From: Dolomedes plantarius
Lineage: Eukaryota > Arthropoda > Arachnida > Araneae > Dolomedidae
Direction of reading: 5' to 3'
DNA length: 64,000 nucleotides
NCBI GenBank assembly: GCA_907164885.2
Contig: OU015495.1
Coordinates: forward strand, 98,686,832-98,750,831
Positions 46,030 to 59,100 of this stretch are shown piece after piece; position 1 is the first letter of the stretch; each line of letters opens with the position of its first letter. A model generated the notes under the pieces. That model was not told the origin of the DNA and did not search any database. It worked only from the letters and a program-made list of their open reading frames with translations. The position numbers were made by a program, and so were the translations under genes.

Positions 46030-49000
46030 GTAAAATAATGTTCATTCATGTTTTTTAAATGAAAATAATCTTGTGAGAATGCTTAACACGTTTTCGGTTC
46101 ACCATAAGCAGTTAAGCTGTGAAAGCCCCTGTACCTATCACCCAAGAGAAGATATTTCATCATTTCACGATCCCACGAAGTCAGTATTGGGAATATACGA
46201 TTAGTTTTTTTCTATAATTTTGTGTTAAAAGTGTCAAATTTGCACAAGGGTCCAATTCAAAGGACTGAAGGATTAAGTGCGTTCCCTTAAAATCGACATT
46301 AAATCAATATTAACAAGGTCAAGGCCAGGTACTGTAGTATGGTTTACGGAGTACCTAGCAATGCGAAGCATTGCTTACACCTTCGAACGGATAGATTTAA
46401 TAAACATACAGTAATTTTCCAGATAGAGATTGAAAACCTAAAGATCGATGTGCCCTATGTAGAGTAAATACCTTGACGATGACTAACGCTGGAATGAAAG
46501 GCCTGCGCCGCTTCCCAACGGGGATATTTTTTGCAGTTGCGTTTAATTTACGTTAAGAAATGAAAAATTAAGATAAAAAATACTATATGAGATGGAGTCT
46601 AGCTTCATTAGGAAAAGGGTCAACCAACGCGTGCCCGGCCTAAAAAAGGAATTTGAATTAAATCATTAATAACAAACAACAATTTTTGTTTTGTTTTGGG
46701 AATGTATTATCTTGAACTTAGACGGTTAGGTACATTATGCACGGGGATATAGCACTATTTATCTTGATAACTCCCAAAACAATTTATTGTTTATTAATGA
46801 TAAATTATTCATTTTATCGCAGTTTGATGCAACGTTACTGATGCATCCACGTGATAAACGATGGGCAGAAAATGGATGCTGTCCATTTCACTCGACTCTG
46901 TAGTATTCAACTTGAAAATAGCCCAGTTGTTTAGACGTGCGTTTCCACATGAATTTTAGTAAAAAATGCATTTTGTAATAAATGTTTTGCCCATCATTTT
47001 TGTAACAGTTGAGATGTGACAAGCTGCAGAAAACTATCTTATATCAATGGCAAATGACTTTACTTATTGCTGTTGAGATGTAAATTTTATTGGAATTTGC
47101 CGTTCGTCTCCAAAATTCTAGTTTGGCTCTGCTATATTTAGCTTCGAAATTTCCAATTCCGATTTTTTTCGTTTCGATCGGAGAACATACAGTGGGGTAT
47201 GTTCCGTCCCGCTAGGTATTCCTAAAACCCATTACCTTACCTTACCTTACCTTAAGTTGTAAATTCTATGTATTTTTAAAATGTGTAAATTTACTTCATT
47301 ATTACAAATATCTTTAAGAAATACATTTTATCGTTATAAAATGTGTAATGAATGTTTATAAAGGCATTTATAAATCACGCTTTCAAGCCCCCATACAAGT
47401 GATCAAGACTTTGATTCACGAAGCTGAATATCTTCAGAACCTTTTTACGAAGCCGGCAAAGACAGAGCCAATGAATAGCGAATTTTAGAGTCACTGTAGG
47501 AAAGAATTAGTAGAATTTAGGGCGTGGGTGTGGGATTCAAATATAGCTTTGGAAAGTTTAGGGTTATGCGCTGCAAGTAGAAGTATCTTTTGTAAGGCCA
47601 TTGCATTTGCTAAAATTTCCTTCCAATTTCACTGAGTAGCAATAAACTTTAGATTCGCGAAATTAATTTTTAGTTATTTATATTTACTTATATTAGGGAA
47701 TGCTTTAAGGTTTATCTTCGTTTAACTTCAGTTTGTTATAGAATTGTCGTTTTACCTCCTAATCAGAACCCGATTTAGAAAATTCTTGACTATAGGCACA
47801 GCTCGGGATGGGGGCCCCCTAACACTGATGTGGGTAAAAAATTTCCAAATTTAACACAAAAAAAAAATAATAATCATGAATCATTGTGAAAGTACCATTT
47901 TACCAAGAATTGGCTATTTGAAACGTAGAACTTTAATCAAATAACTAAAAGCAATACAACATATTAACTTCATCATTAAAACACCAATACAATGCAACCA
48001 GAAAAGCTTATTAATCCCTTATATAGTACACTATAACATACATATGAACTATACATGCAATTACACATATGATGAACCAATCAATCAATCAAATTTGAAA
48101 GGATATATAAAAAAATGCTATTAAAAAAGGTAAAATGAAAAAAAAATTTAATTGGGAAATTTGTTTTCCTTTTAAAATTAAAATTTTTGGGGGCCCTCAG
48201 CATTAGGGGGTCCCTAGGCCCGGGTCTACTGGGCCTAATGGAAAATCAGGGCCTGCTCCTAATGACAGGACCTCGGCCATCTACAAACTTGCAAAAGAAA
48301 TAGGTAATTTTTTATAATGTTAGCAACATTTTGCTTCGATGATTATGCTTTTATTTATTTATTTATTTATTTTTCAGATGATTATGCATCTTTTTTACCA
48401 TATTTATTAAAAAATCATGTAATAAGATGATTTTTATTGCTTTTTTTATTTTATTACCTCTTCCTCCACCACTCTAGCGGATGTTAACGGAGTGGCTAAG
48501 TGCAGATTATCCAACAGCCCCTAAAGAAACCAATAATTTCGGACTTTAACTGTCCCATTGCAATTGCTTCTACAATAGCTAGACTAAGAACTAATTACTT
48601 TAAGCCTAGAAAGGATTGAAAAACCACTGTCGAAAAATCCACCTTGACGGCACAAGATTCTTTATCAATTGTAGAAATTGTCAAGAAACCCACCTTTCTC
48701 CAGAACACATATGTTTGACTGTCCAGTAGGGTGGAGTGAAAAAGGCAAAATTTTTTTTTAAAAATTTTAATATTTCCTGACTTAACAAATGGTGCTATTT
48801 GGCAAAAAAGACACTGCAAAAAAAAAAAAAAATCCAAGCCCAACCAGTCATCGTCTTCAGGTTCCACACTGGTGGTCAAAGAAAGGAGTATTAACGTCAA
48901 AAGTAAAAAAATCAATTTCTTTTATTTAATTTTAATGTTTACAATAGCTTTATTTTCTGACTCAAAAATTATAATAAAGAAACAGGAAAACATTGTCTTT

Positions 49001-52000
49001 TCAAAAAAAAAATATCACTAACCTGCAATTTACTTTAATCAGTCTTCAATTTTGGATTTCACGGGAGGACCAAAATAATTATCTTTGGTGTCAAACTTTG
49101 GAAGTTCCTTTCGTGATATAATTCCACTGCAAATGTATCCATACCTGGCTTCTGCTCCACATGTTACCAATGATGCTTGTGTTACCAGTCGCACATGCTT
49201 CTCTACTGCTTTAGAATGGGAAGGGAGCTTCTCTATTTCAAATTGTGAACCGTTTCTGATCACACTTGCTATGTCTTCGTCACAGAGGTTCATGGTAGCT
49301 GGTGATTCAAAAGGATTGTCCCAGTTAATCATCTCAAAATATTTCCTCTGCTTCGAAATTTAAATTTGGAAGATCAAACTGGCGTATTTTCCCCTTCCAG
49401 TCAGTTTTTCTTGCTTTCAGTGTTCTGAGGCCAAGTTCTCGAATATGTGATCGTTCATCTAATAGCACTGCCAACAGAATGTTTTCAGAGTGAGCAAAAT
49501 AAGAGTTCCTCTGAATAGGAACTGGAATAGGAGCAAAACTTGTCACAGCAAGGGTTTCACACGTTTGCATAGATTTTCCTATTGTTCCGGGGCCAGTATG
49601 ATGGCCGAATGGCTAGGGCACTGGCATTCGGATCAGATCCTGTGGGTTAGAGTCCCACTTTTGGTATGGATGTTTGTAGTCGTTCGGAATCGGCTTTAAA
49701 CTTTAGGTCCCGGTCTAACTAGCCCATTTGTAGCAAAAAGTTGACCGTAGCGCTCCAAACCAAACCAAACCTATTGTTCCGGAAAACTGGTGTGGCCCAG
49801 ATTTCTTTCCTTCAATCTCCTGGAAAAGGTGGCGAATAGGTAGTTCATTAGTATGCAATAAGCACACAAACTAGTGCAATTTATGACCTTTCAAGCCACT
49901 AACTGCGCCATTTTCATTCCCAACGTTCACGTTCGTTCCATCACAGCAACCAGCTTCGAAAGTGTAATCCCTTTCTGTGTATCGAAGTTGATGATGTTTT
50001 GTATAATATCCGCATTAGAACCAGAATCCGGAGTCACATGTCCTATATGAACAGAACCAGGTTCTGACAACAAAACAATATGCTCTTCCACAGTTATAGT
50101 CCTATATAAAGAACTTCCTATCTTTTCTTGCACTATTGTTTTGTTCTTTCTTCCATCGAAGTAGATGGCGTACAAAGGCTGTGTTACTTGTGTAGAATTA
50201 AACTGTGATCGTACCTTTCGACTCTCTCTCCTCAGCTTACTACCGTCAATGTACGAAATGCCATTTCTAGCACTGACATTTGACAATAAATATTAATACT
50301 AATATTAATTATTAAATAATTATTAATATTAAATATTAATTGATATTAATTCACAAATTAATTAATTATTCATTTAATTTATTATTATTATTTTGATAAA
50401 AAGGCATTGAAAACTTTAAAAAAGGCAATACAAATATTCACTTGAGGTGTGGAACCTCAAGATTGCAATATTTTGAGCTGAAATTTGGAGAAAATTTGTT
50501 CCAGCTTGTTTCACACCAAATAATGACTCAGGAAATGTGAATTTCGAGAAAAAGTTTTTTCGCTCCACCCTACTGTCCAGCCATCATGGCTGCCCTTATT
50601 AAGCTTGCTTTGTCTCCGTAAGAACTTCTCTACAGCTCACGGGCACCTGATCTGGCAGCTGCTGTTATCCAGGCTTTTGGTTCTATCTAAGATTTTCTTC
50701 TGCACTGTTCGTAGACACAACGACATCGCTTTAACCTGAGCTCTGCACGGTTACACTGATAAAATTTCTGTGCATATAGTAGACCGAGGGTTGATTGCAT
50801 ACTAACTAATTACGCCTGTATTTTTATTTTATTATTATTATTATTTAAACGGATGCACTTGTCGTCAGACATTTGCCTATACTACGTCGCAGTTTACTGT
50901 CCATTTTATTATGGGGGCACCATATAGGCGGACAGCATTACCCCCTATGAAGGGACGACTTGAACGGAGGCATTTTTCGTGGCGCTACGCTGGGATTCGA
51001 TCCGAGCACCCTCAGCACCGAAAACCAGCGCGCTGTACCACCGGGCCGCCACAAGCCCAATTACTCCTCTATATTTTTAGTAATTTGGTAAATGATATTC
51101 CTCAAGTCGAGACAGGCTTTTCAAATGTTTGAATCAGGAATGCTACTCTTATTAATCCTCCCCTGAAAGTTAAATTGTTTGAAAATTTTCTATTTATCCT
51201 CTGAAGACCAAGAATAATATTTGATATCGACTTTTCCTGAAAAATGAAAAGTATGACCGCTGTTTGATTCCCCTTTTCTTCGCCGAGTGAATCAGAAGTG
51301 ATGCGTCTGTCTATAACTATCTCGATGCGAAGCTCTCAGTTAACTTCCGCACTTAATCCTTTGTCTTTCCTTTGTTTTTTCTGACAGCCCTCAGTTCATA
51401 CAGAAAAAAAAAAACAGAGATCTGGTGAGGTTTTGTTTGCGTCTTTCTTTATCTTTGATGATCTATCTTTTTTATGTTGGAAATAGAAAAATGAAGTATC
51501 TCGTTTCTAGTACATGAGTGCCAATTTATATTTTGCTCTATCTCATTTATTTAATATGTTACCCTTGACCCGTCCGACCTCTCACTAGCCATAGGTTAGG
51601 AAAGATTGAAGCTAATTTCTGTTTTTATTGATTAGCTTTTAATCTATTAACTAGTTTTAAAGAATAATTAAAACAATAGTAATAATTAACTAATAAATAG
51701 TTTAATGTATTCTGCTTTATGAAAAAGTTGATTCAAATTTTTAATTATAAGTTTTAAATATCTAGTAATGTTGCGTTACTGAAGTTTTTTTTTTAAAAAC
51801 TAGTTTTATTGTAAACAAAAGATTTCTTTTCAACCTACAGATGGCAGCAATAAAATTTGAAATTAATCGCTACCTTTTACCTAAATTTAATGATGAATAT
51901 ATTATTAAAATATACGAAAAATGCTGATTACCCGTTTGCCCTAGTCAAAGTTTTGAAAAAAATCTTCTGTATCTATTTTAAAGTTAAAAACTTCTTTTTT

Positions 52001-55000
52001 CGTCCACTCACTATAGTATTCAAAATATTTCTGATTAACGAGACTGAACAGTAATACTAAATGAAACTTTTACATAAGGTACTTTATTTTCAAATAGGAG
52101 ATTTCCTATCCAGAGAACTTCTGGAATCTAATGGGGTATATTATTTCAGCTAACATATTACTCGAGAGAAGTTCAAATAATAAAAAAAACAGAACTCAAA
52201 AACATTACACTGAAACTTGAATCTCGATTTGACGATATTAAAAAAGTAACTGCTGTTGCATCCCTCTTAGTTCTAGAAACCATAATTTGGGATATTAGTA
52301 TGTAGCATCCAGGTCTAATTCAATCAAATTGGCCTCTTTTTTTCTTTTTTTACAAAATATTTTCAGAAATGATTACATTTCGCTATGAATCAGCCACTTT
52401 TATCAAAACTTATATACAAATAAGGAGAATGATATTTTAATATAGAAATCGTAAATTAATTGGTTTATTTAGTAAGAAATATACGCTTAAACATTTCGAA
52501 TGTTTAGCATCGTATTCAAAATTACCTCAAAATTAAGAAACGTTTTATCTGAAGGAATATGCAAATGCATATGTACAAGGTGCGCCCATAAAGTAACCGG
52601 ACAAATGAAAAAGCTGAAACGATAAAATAAAAAAAAGTGAAAGAATAATCACCTGGCTAGAAAAAGTGGCATCCCAACTCTTGTTAAAGCCAGTTTAAAC
52701 TGGTTATTTAGTCATTTGCTTATCAAAACCCCGTAGTTATTTTACAAATGCCACACACTACAAAAAAATAGCACCTATGCCATCAGTGCACGTGCTCTCC
52801 AATACTTCTCAACAAGATCAGTGAAACGTTTTAGTGCAGAGCACTCGTCTAAATGTTCCGCTGTCATATTCCGGCCAGAGTCACAGAGGGTATAGACAGC
52901 CGAATCGGCAATGCCGATACGGAAAAGATGGGACCTTAAACAGTCATGTCCAGTTAATAATCTAAAATGCGCTACGGCAGTTTTTCTTGGGGCCTCGGGA
53001 ACATAATTGGGATTCTCGACAAGAATCGCCCAACTCTTGTTCTTAGATGTCTCCGCAGCCTCAAATTTAAAATTACTCCTGAAAGTCAAATTTGTAATTA
53101 GCCTCAGGGAATGGAAAGATGAGGCTCTTTTATAACTCTGAGCCATGGTGACCCAGAGTTATAAAAGAGCCTCATCTTTCCATTCCCTGAGGCTAATTAC
53201 AAATTTGACTTTCAAGAGTAATTTTAAACAAACTCGACAAGAATCGCCCAACTCTTGTTCTTAGATGTCTCAAAACCCCGTAGTAATTTTCATTTACTGA
53301 GAAGGAATTGTACTAAAAATTTTGCTTTGGAATGGAACAACGTTGCAACGTTAAATTTTGTTACATATTAGGTAAATCTGCTACCAAAACTTTAGAGATG
53401 ATTCGAACAGTATATAGAGATGCATCGTTATCAAGAACACAAGTGTATGAGGGGTACAACCGCTTTAAGTGTGGACGAGAAAGCATTGAAGATGGATCAA
53501 AGACAGCGCGCCCTTCAACTTCAAAGAATGAGGAAAATGTGGAGAAAATTCGTTCTTTGGTAAAAGATGATAGACGTGTAGCAACTCAGCAACTTTCAGA
53601 CATGCTTGGGATAAGCAAAGAAAGCTGTAGATTAATTTTGATTGAAAATCTAAAAATGAAAACAGTTTGTGCTCGATTTGTGCCTAGGATTTTGACAGAA
53701 CAACAGAAAGAGAACAGAAAAGCTTGCTGTGAAGATTTGCTGACTACTGCGCAACTGGACAACGAAGGACAACAATTTCTTTAAGTGTATTATAGCAGGA
53801 GATGAGACCTGGTGTCTACAATGCGACCCAGAAACGAAAAGACAAAGTACACAGTGGAAAGGACCGTCTTCTCCCATACAAAAAAAGCATGGATGTCAAA
53901 ATCAAAGGTGATGCTGATTGCATTTTTTAATTACAAAGGACTTATTCACCATGAATTTATTCCTGAAAAATCAAACAATTAATCAGCATTTTTACAGGGA
54001 GGTGTTTTTTCGATTAAGAAACAGGATAAGGCGAGTTAGGAAGGAACTGTTTGATTCTAGGCAATCGTTTCTTTTACATGATAATGCTAGGCTCCGTACA
54101 GCAAATTTTGTGCAACAATATCTTGCTAAGCATTCAATTACAGTGGTAAATCACCCAACATATTCTCCCGACTTATCGCCAGCTGATTTTTTCCTTTTTC
54201 CGAAGCTTAAGTTGGCCATGAAAGGACACAGGTTTGAAAACGTCTCGGATGTTAAATCAAATGTTACGCGTATTTTGCGAACGGTTAGTTCCAACGCCTA
54301 TAAACAGTGTTTCGATGACTTGAAGAAACGTTGGAAAAATTTTATAGACTCCTTTGGGGATTATTTTGAAGGAGATAAATTTATTTGAAGGTGAGTAATA
54401 TTTTTCTTATTTATAAAAAATTATTCGGTTACTTTATGGGCGCACCTTGTATTAGATTATAGTGTTCTATTACCCCTACCGTTCATATTTTTCTCTCGCA
54501 AATTTGGCTAATTCTCAGCAATAGTTCTGGATCAAAATGCTTAATGATTAAAGACGCCATTTTAAAGTCTTTATAAAGTCATTTTGAAAAAACATATATT
54601 TTCTACGACCATGAAAATTTCTTTAGTTCTTTAATTTCATAAATTAATCGTAAATGCACACACAGTACATTTAATTGAAATTTTATCGAGGGAAACCTCC
54701 AATACAATCAAGTAGGTTAAACGTACACAATTTATCAGATAAATATTTTTAAAATTTCTAATGGCGAGATTAAAGACAACTGAACCGAAAAACTTAGAAA
54801 AAAGACAACCAAAATTATCTCAGATAAATATAAAATTTTTTATTCTGTTTTACGTAAAAGTCTGAAAAAATATTTGTATGTTTTCACATAAATATTTAGT
54901 ACATTTAAATACATCTGTCTAATTATTCAAGAATAAACAAGTTCGAAGTATTGCTAAATATGACTAAAATCAATCTCATTTTGAGGTAATTAGTCAATTC

Positions 55001-56105
55001 TTAAAACCGCTGGTCTGTATCATTATAGTCAAGATCTGCAAAATTTTGCAAAAACTGGTTGAAATGATCTTTCAAGCAATCCCCATATTTCTTTTCCCAT
55101 GTGACACCGGCATTTGGGAAAGGCAATATCTTGTCAGTCACAAGTCCATTTGTTTTCCGATAATCGGAGAGCACTTTTTTTGTATTGATCCCAAAGGTAA
55201 AGAAAAAAACATCCACAATTTGCTGCCCATCTTTGGTTTTCGTCAGATGAATAAGAAGTAAAGTGGCTCTGAGTATTTTTTGATGCCAAACTGTGTATGA
55301 AACTTCTTAATCATCCTCATCTCTTGTCTTATTTTTTCTGACAGCAATTATGGCAGAGATAAACAGCGTCTTATATATATGTCATTTCCCCCCTCCCTTC
55401 CATATTTACGGGATAGATAAATAATTAATTGTCCGTCTCCGGCTATTTGGTTTTCATCATTTACTAACGTATTTATTTTTGTCTGCAGTGTAGTTTTATC
55501 CCAAATAAAATTAGAACTTGTGGAAAAACAACTTGACCGAAAGATCAAAGGAGTTATTTCGCTTTTCTGTTACTTGAAATTGCTATAGAGCAGAAAAGTT
55601 CAACGACTTTGCTTTTGACGTAACTGGAAAAGTTTTGAAACCTTATACATATAAATCAAAAATACAATTAATTTAGGAATAAAGAAAAGCGTTTAAATTT
55701 ATAGACCATAATATGAAGAAATTTTTATCGAGTTTCCTTTCGACTTGCATAAATTAATTTGAGTGATCGCATGACGTTTTAAAGGAGCAGTTTATGATTC
55801 ATTAAGTGTGGGAGAATAAAGAATATTTGTGTCGTAGGGAAATCATTTGAGCTGCGTTTCTGCGATGGGCATTAAATTTCTACCAAGAATAGTTGAGTGG
55901 TATTTCTATTGAGTTGATTTATTTCATTTGAGAAATCACCTTGGAAAGATTGAAGTATGCGACTTTACAAAACAGCATGGAAACATCTATGTCAATATAC
56001 ACTGCTATAGACAACAGGTAGTTTAGCAACACTTTGTTTTGTGACTAAAATTCGTTGGAGCTAGTTGTGGATTGGCGCTTCTGTTGGATTGATGTATTTG
56101 TTTAA

Positions 56106-56140
<35 letters not shown>

Positions 56141-59100
56141 TTACAGTGAATTCTTTCTGACTGAGAAAGTGGTTCATTTGCAGAGTGGCTTTGTTTTCTT
56201 CATTAGAGTAAAAATACGTCGAAAATTACTATGGAATTGAGCTTTAGACTAATTAAACAATTCTGGTTTTTCAAAGTAACTGTTCTCAATGAGGATTTTT
56301 ATTTTGTGGAGAGGGAAGGGGGAGGTTGAACTTCATATATACAAACTACTGCAAATAATGGAATTTTTAATCCTTTTTGTAGGTATACCCAGACAGTTTA
56401 AGGGCTTTTGAGGGATAAGTATATCCGATAAAGTTTATTGTGGTAAAAAAAACAACCCTTTCAACTTTTAATTAGATGTTCATAAACCGACGTAGTAATA
56501 TAGAATAGAGCCGCCCTGTTTTCTGACCGACCGTTAAGCGACCACCTTACTTTCCAATGTTTCCAAAATTGTGTTACGAGGACATTCCTCCTATCCAGCG
56601 TTTTATCTTGCGTTGTGTTTGGCAGGAAGAGAAATCCGCACTGCAATACAAACAGGACTTCAGAAGCACCAAAATATCACGTGGAAGTCGTTTTCAAGCC
56701 TTTATTATAACATACATCCAACTGACTTCTCATGCCAGTCAAAAAGTGGACATCTCCAACTGACAACTCACCACCGAACTCCTTTCTTTCGGCTGTGTCA
56801 GCCCTTCTCAAGTAGGAGTTGCCAGAAAGTGTGTGCCTCCCGAAAACCTCCAACAAAAAAAAGCCTGCCAAGAAAAGGTGGGCCAACACCCATACCCCTA
56901 GTGACTGGGACATAATGATCAGAAGTGCTGACCCAGCCAAGATAGTAGCCCTTCTCCAAAAACCTCCACCCACCAGAGGGGGAAGTCTGAAAGATTAATG
57001 GTTCCCCAAGACGGCAGCAGATGTTCCTGAGCGGTGGCTATTGCATATCCGATCCACATCCGCGACAAGGCATTCCCGAAACGGAAGAGAGGGGGGAGGG
57101 AGAGGGACTGGAAAGGCATAGTCACCTTCTTTCTACAGCAGACAAAAGTCTTCACAATTGTATCACTCTGTACCTTTGTTTAATAATGTATCGCCAATTT
57201 ACAGAAACAGTTTTAAACTTCCTTTTTAGGCTTCTTTACAAATTCGATTTTATTTCTTCGCTAATACGCTGTAAACATACATACGGACTATAACTAAAAA
57301 TTGTTCCTTTCGAGGAAGCTTTAACTGTATTTAACAAACATTAATGGAGTACATACTTATTTATGAATCGAATTTGATAATGGAATGGCACATAACTTTA
57401 AATTTTTCTTTCGAATGGTCTCTGAAAACCCCGTGAAGTTTATGCATAAGATAATTTAAAAAAAAGTTTGAAAGATAAAAAACACACCATTAAACATCAT
57501 ATTGAAATAGCGAGTGCATTTGGTGACAGCGGGCAACAAAATCGTGAAAACGGAAACACACAGCTTCGTAATATCTACAATAATTTATTTTTTTATTGTG
57601 GATATTAAGAAGCTGTGTACTCCTGGTATACGTTTTCCAGTACTTTCCTGTAGGTTATAACAAAGTCGTCATTCATCATCTTTGATATCTTAGGAGTAGA
57701 GTTTCTTCAATATTTTGCTGTTCATCGGTACCTATATCTATTTTACCGTCAACCCAAATGGTGGAGCGACTTTAGCGATTTAGCTATCGTACATTACGCA
57801 GTGTGGCAAATGGCACAACCATAGATTAAAAAAAACCCCTCTAATGAGAATATGCAGTAAGAAAAAGTATATAAAATAATTAGTAATCGGATTGGAAAGT
57901 ATAATTTTTTTAATTTAAAAAACTTCGAGCTTTTTATATTAGTTTCTTTGACATTCAATTACATGAGAGCACACTTACTTTTTCTGCACACAGATTATAT
58001 CTGTGGAGTACATACATTTTATCTCCTTAATAATACTATTTAAAAGACTTAGAGTAAACAACAGAGTAAAACAACAATTTGCCGCTAATTGCCAACTAGT
58101 ATTTTTTTACCATGTTTTTATTAACTCGCTTTCTTGTTTGTGTGTGTGTTTGTCCAGTACAAATCTTGCAATCGATTTTAACTAACTTCCCGACTAGCTA
58201 GACATTTGAAACTTTTGAGAATAGCTCAGAACACGATGACAATGCATTATTTTAATAATTTTAGCCATCTTTAAGTAGATTTGAAATTATTTTGACTTAA
58301 TTTTGTTTTGTAGACTGGTGCAGCCATCTATCGGCGGGATGGGAAATAAAAGTTAAACGCAAGTTATCTTCCAATTAACTTCATTTTCTTTCAAGTTAAT
58401 GGGATAATTCATCAAAAAAATTTTAAAAAAGTATTTATTAATACATAGAATTATCAAGTTTATATGATTCAACAGAAAATTTAAAAACATGGTATATAAA
58501 AAGTTCTTTTTATCTTGTAATTATTTTTCTCCCAAGCAGGCCAAGTTAGCAACAAGATCAGTGGGATAATACGGGAGGACCCTAAAAACGCACAACGCTC
58601 TACCTTCCTTAATGATTTTTCGCCAATATTCAGAAACTTCGATACGATAATAATCTTCCTACTCTCTTCACTTAGCGAATTCTGTTATCATTCTAATTAA
58701 GCTAATACTTTTCAGTCATAAATAAGGTCACAAGTAATGATATGTAACTAAATTTATCTTTGAAGTGAATTTTATAATACCGTGATAAACCTTTTTTGGG
58801 GTATAATTATTTATAAGTTGAGTTTGAGGCAGTGGAAAGTCATATAGTTTAAGACTGCTGTGTACTAATGCTACTGGATTTGCTCAGCTCAACGCTAACC
58901 TATGGAGAAAATGTGTCTACTTTTTACAGCTACATAAATGCTGATAATCCAATAAAAATAGTATTTGCAGATAGCCTGAACTTTTCTGCACCTTCCAATA
59001 GAATTCATTTTAAAAATTTCATCCACCAAAGGAATTTAGGAGCGTTTGAAATACACTCTACCAGATTTTCCACCGAATAATTTAAATTTTGAAATATGAT

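Larger units (their letters stand above)
48727..50572 (-). mobile_element. hAT-like transposon with an uncharacterised ORF
   Basis: Termini TAGGGTGGAGTGAAAAA and, read inward from the right, TAGGGTGGAGCGAAAAA are flanked by an exact 8-bp duplication CTGTCCAG (48719-48726, 50573-50580). This is hAT-like target-site behaviour. The minus strand carries a broken gene (50286 down to 49039) whose pieces I associate with a family of uncharacterised arthropod and cnidarian proteins; this is from memory and unverified. A tRNA-derived SINE (49591-49769) sits inside it. The copy is inactive because of a stop and a frameshift. Confidence 0.75.
52576..54449 (+). mobile_element. Mariner transposon carrying a nested LINE fragment
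   Basis: TIRs CAAGGTGCGCCCATAAAGTA (left) and the same sequence inverted on the right are flanked by TA (52574-52575, 54450-54451). Removing the insertion at 52744-53269 leaves about 1.33 kb, typical for mariner. The transposase (53332-54388) has a nearly complete domain order but is frame-broken. Confidence 0.9.

Noticed and set aside
48595..48915. 106-codon minus-strand ORF with a hydrophobic start
   Set aside because: It crosses the left border of the hAT-like element and its 8-bp duplication, so it is a chance join.
49600..49675. tRNA gene suggested by A and B boxes
   Set aside because: The stems do not fold as a tRNA and the unit has a repeat tail and target duplications, so it is a SINE.
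56571..57155. Several overlapping ORFs of 61-114 codons
   Set aside because: They fall inside the GC-richer candidate LTR, which lowers stop frequency in all frames; none has a domain.
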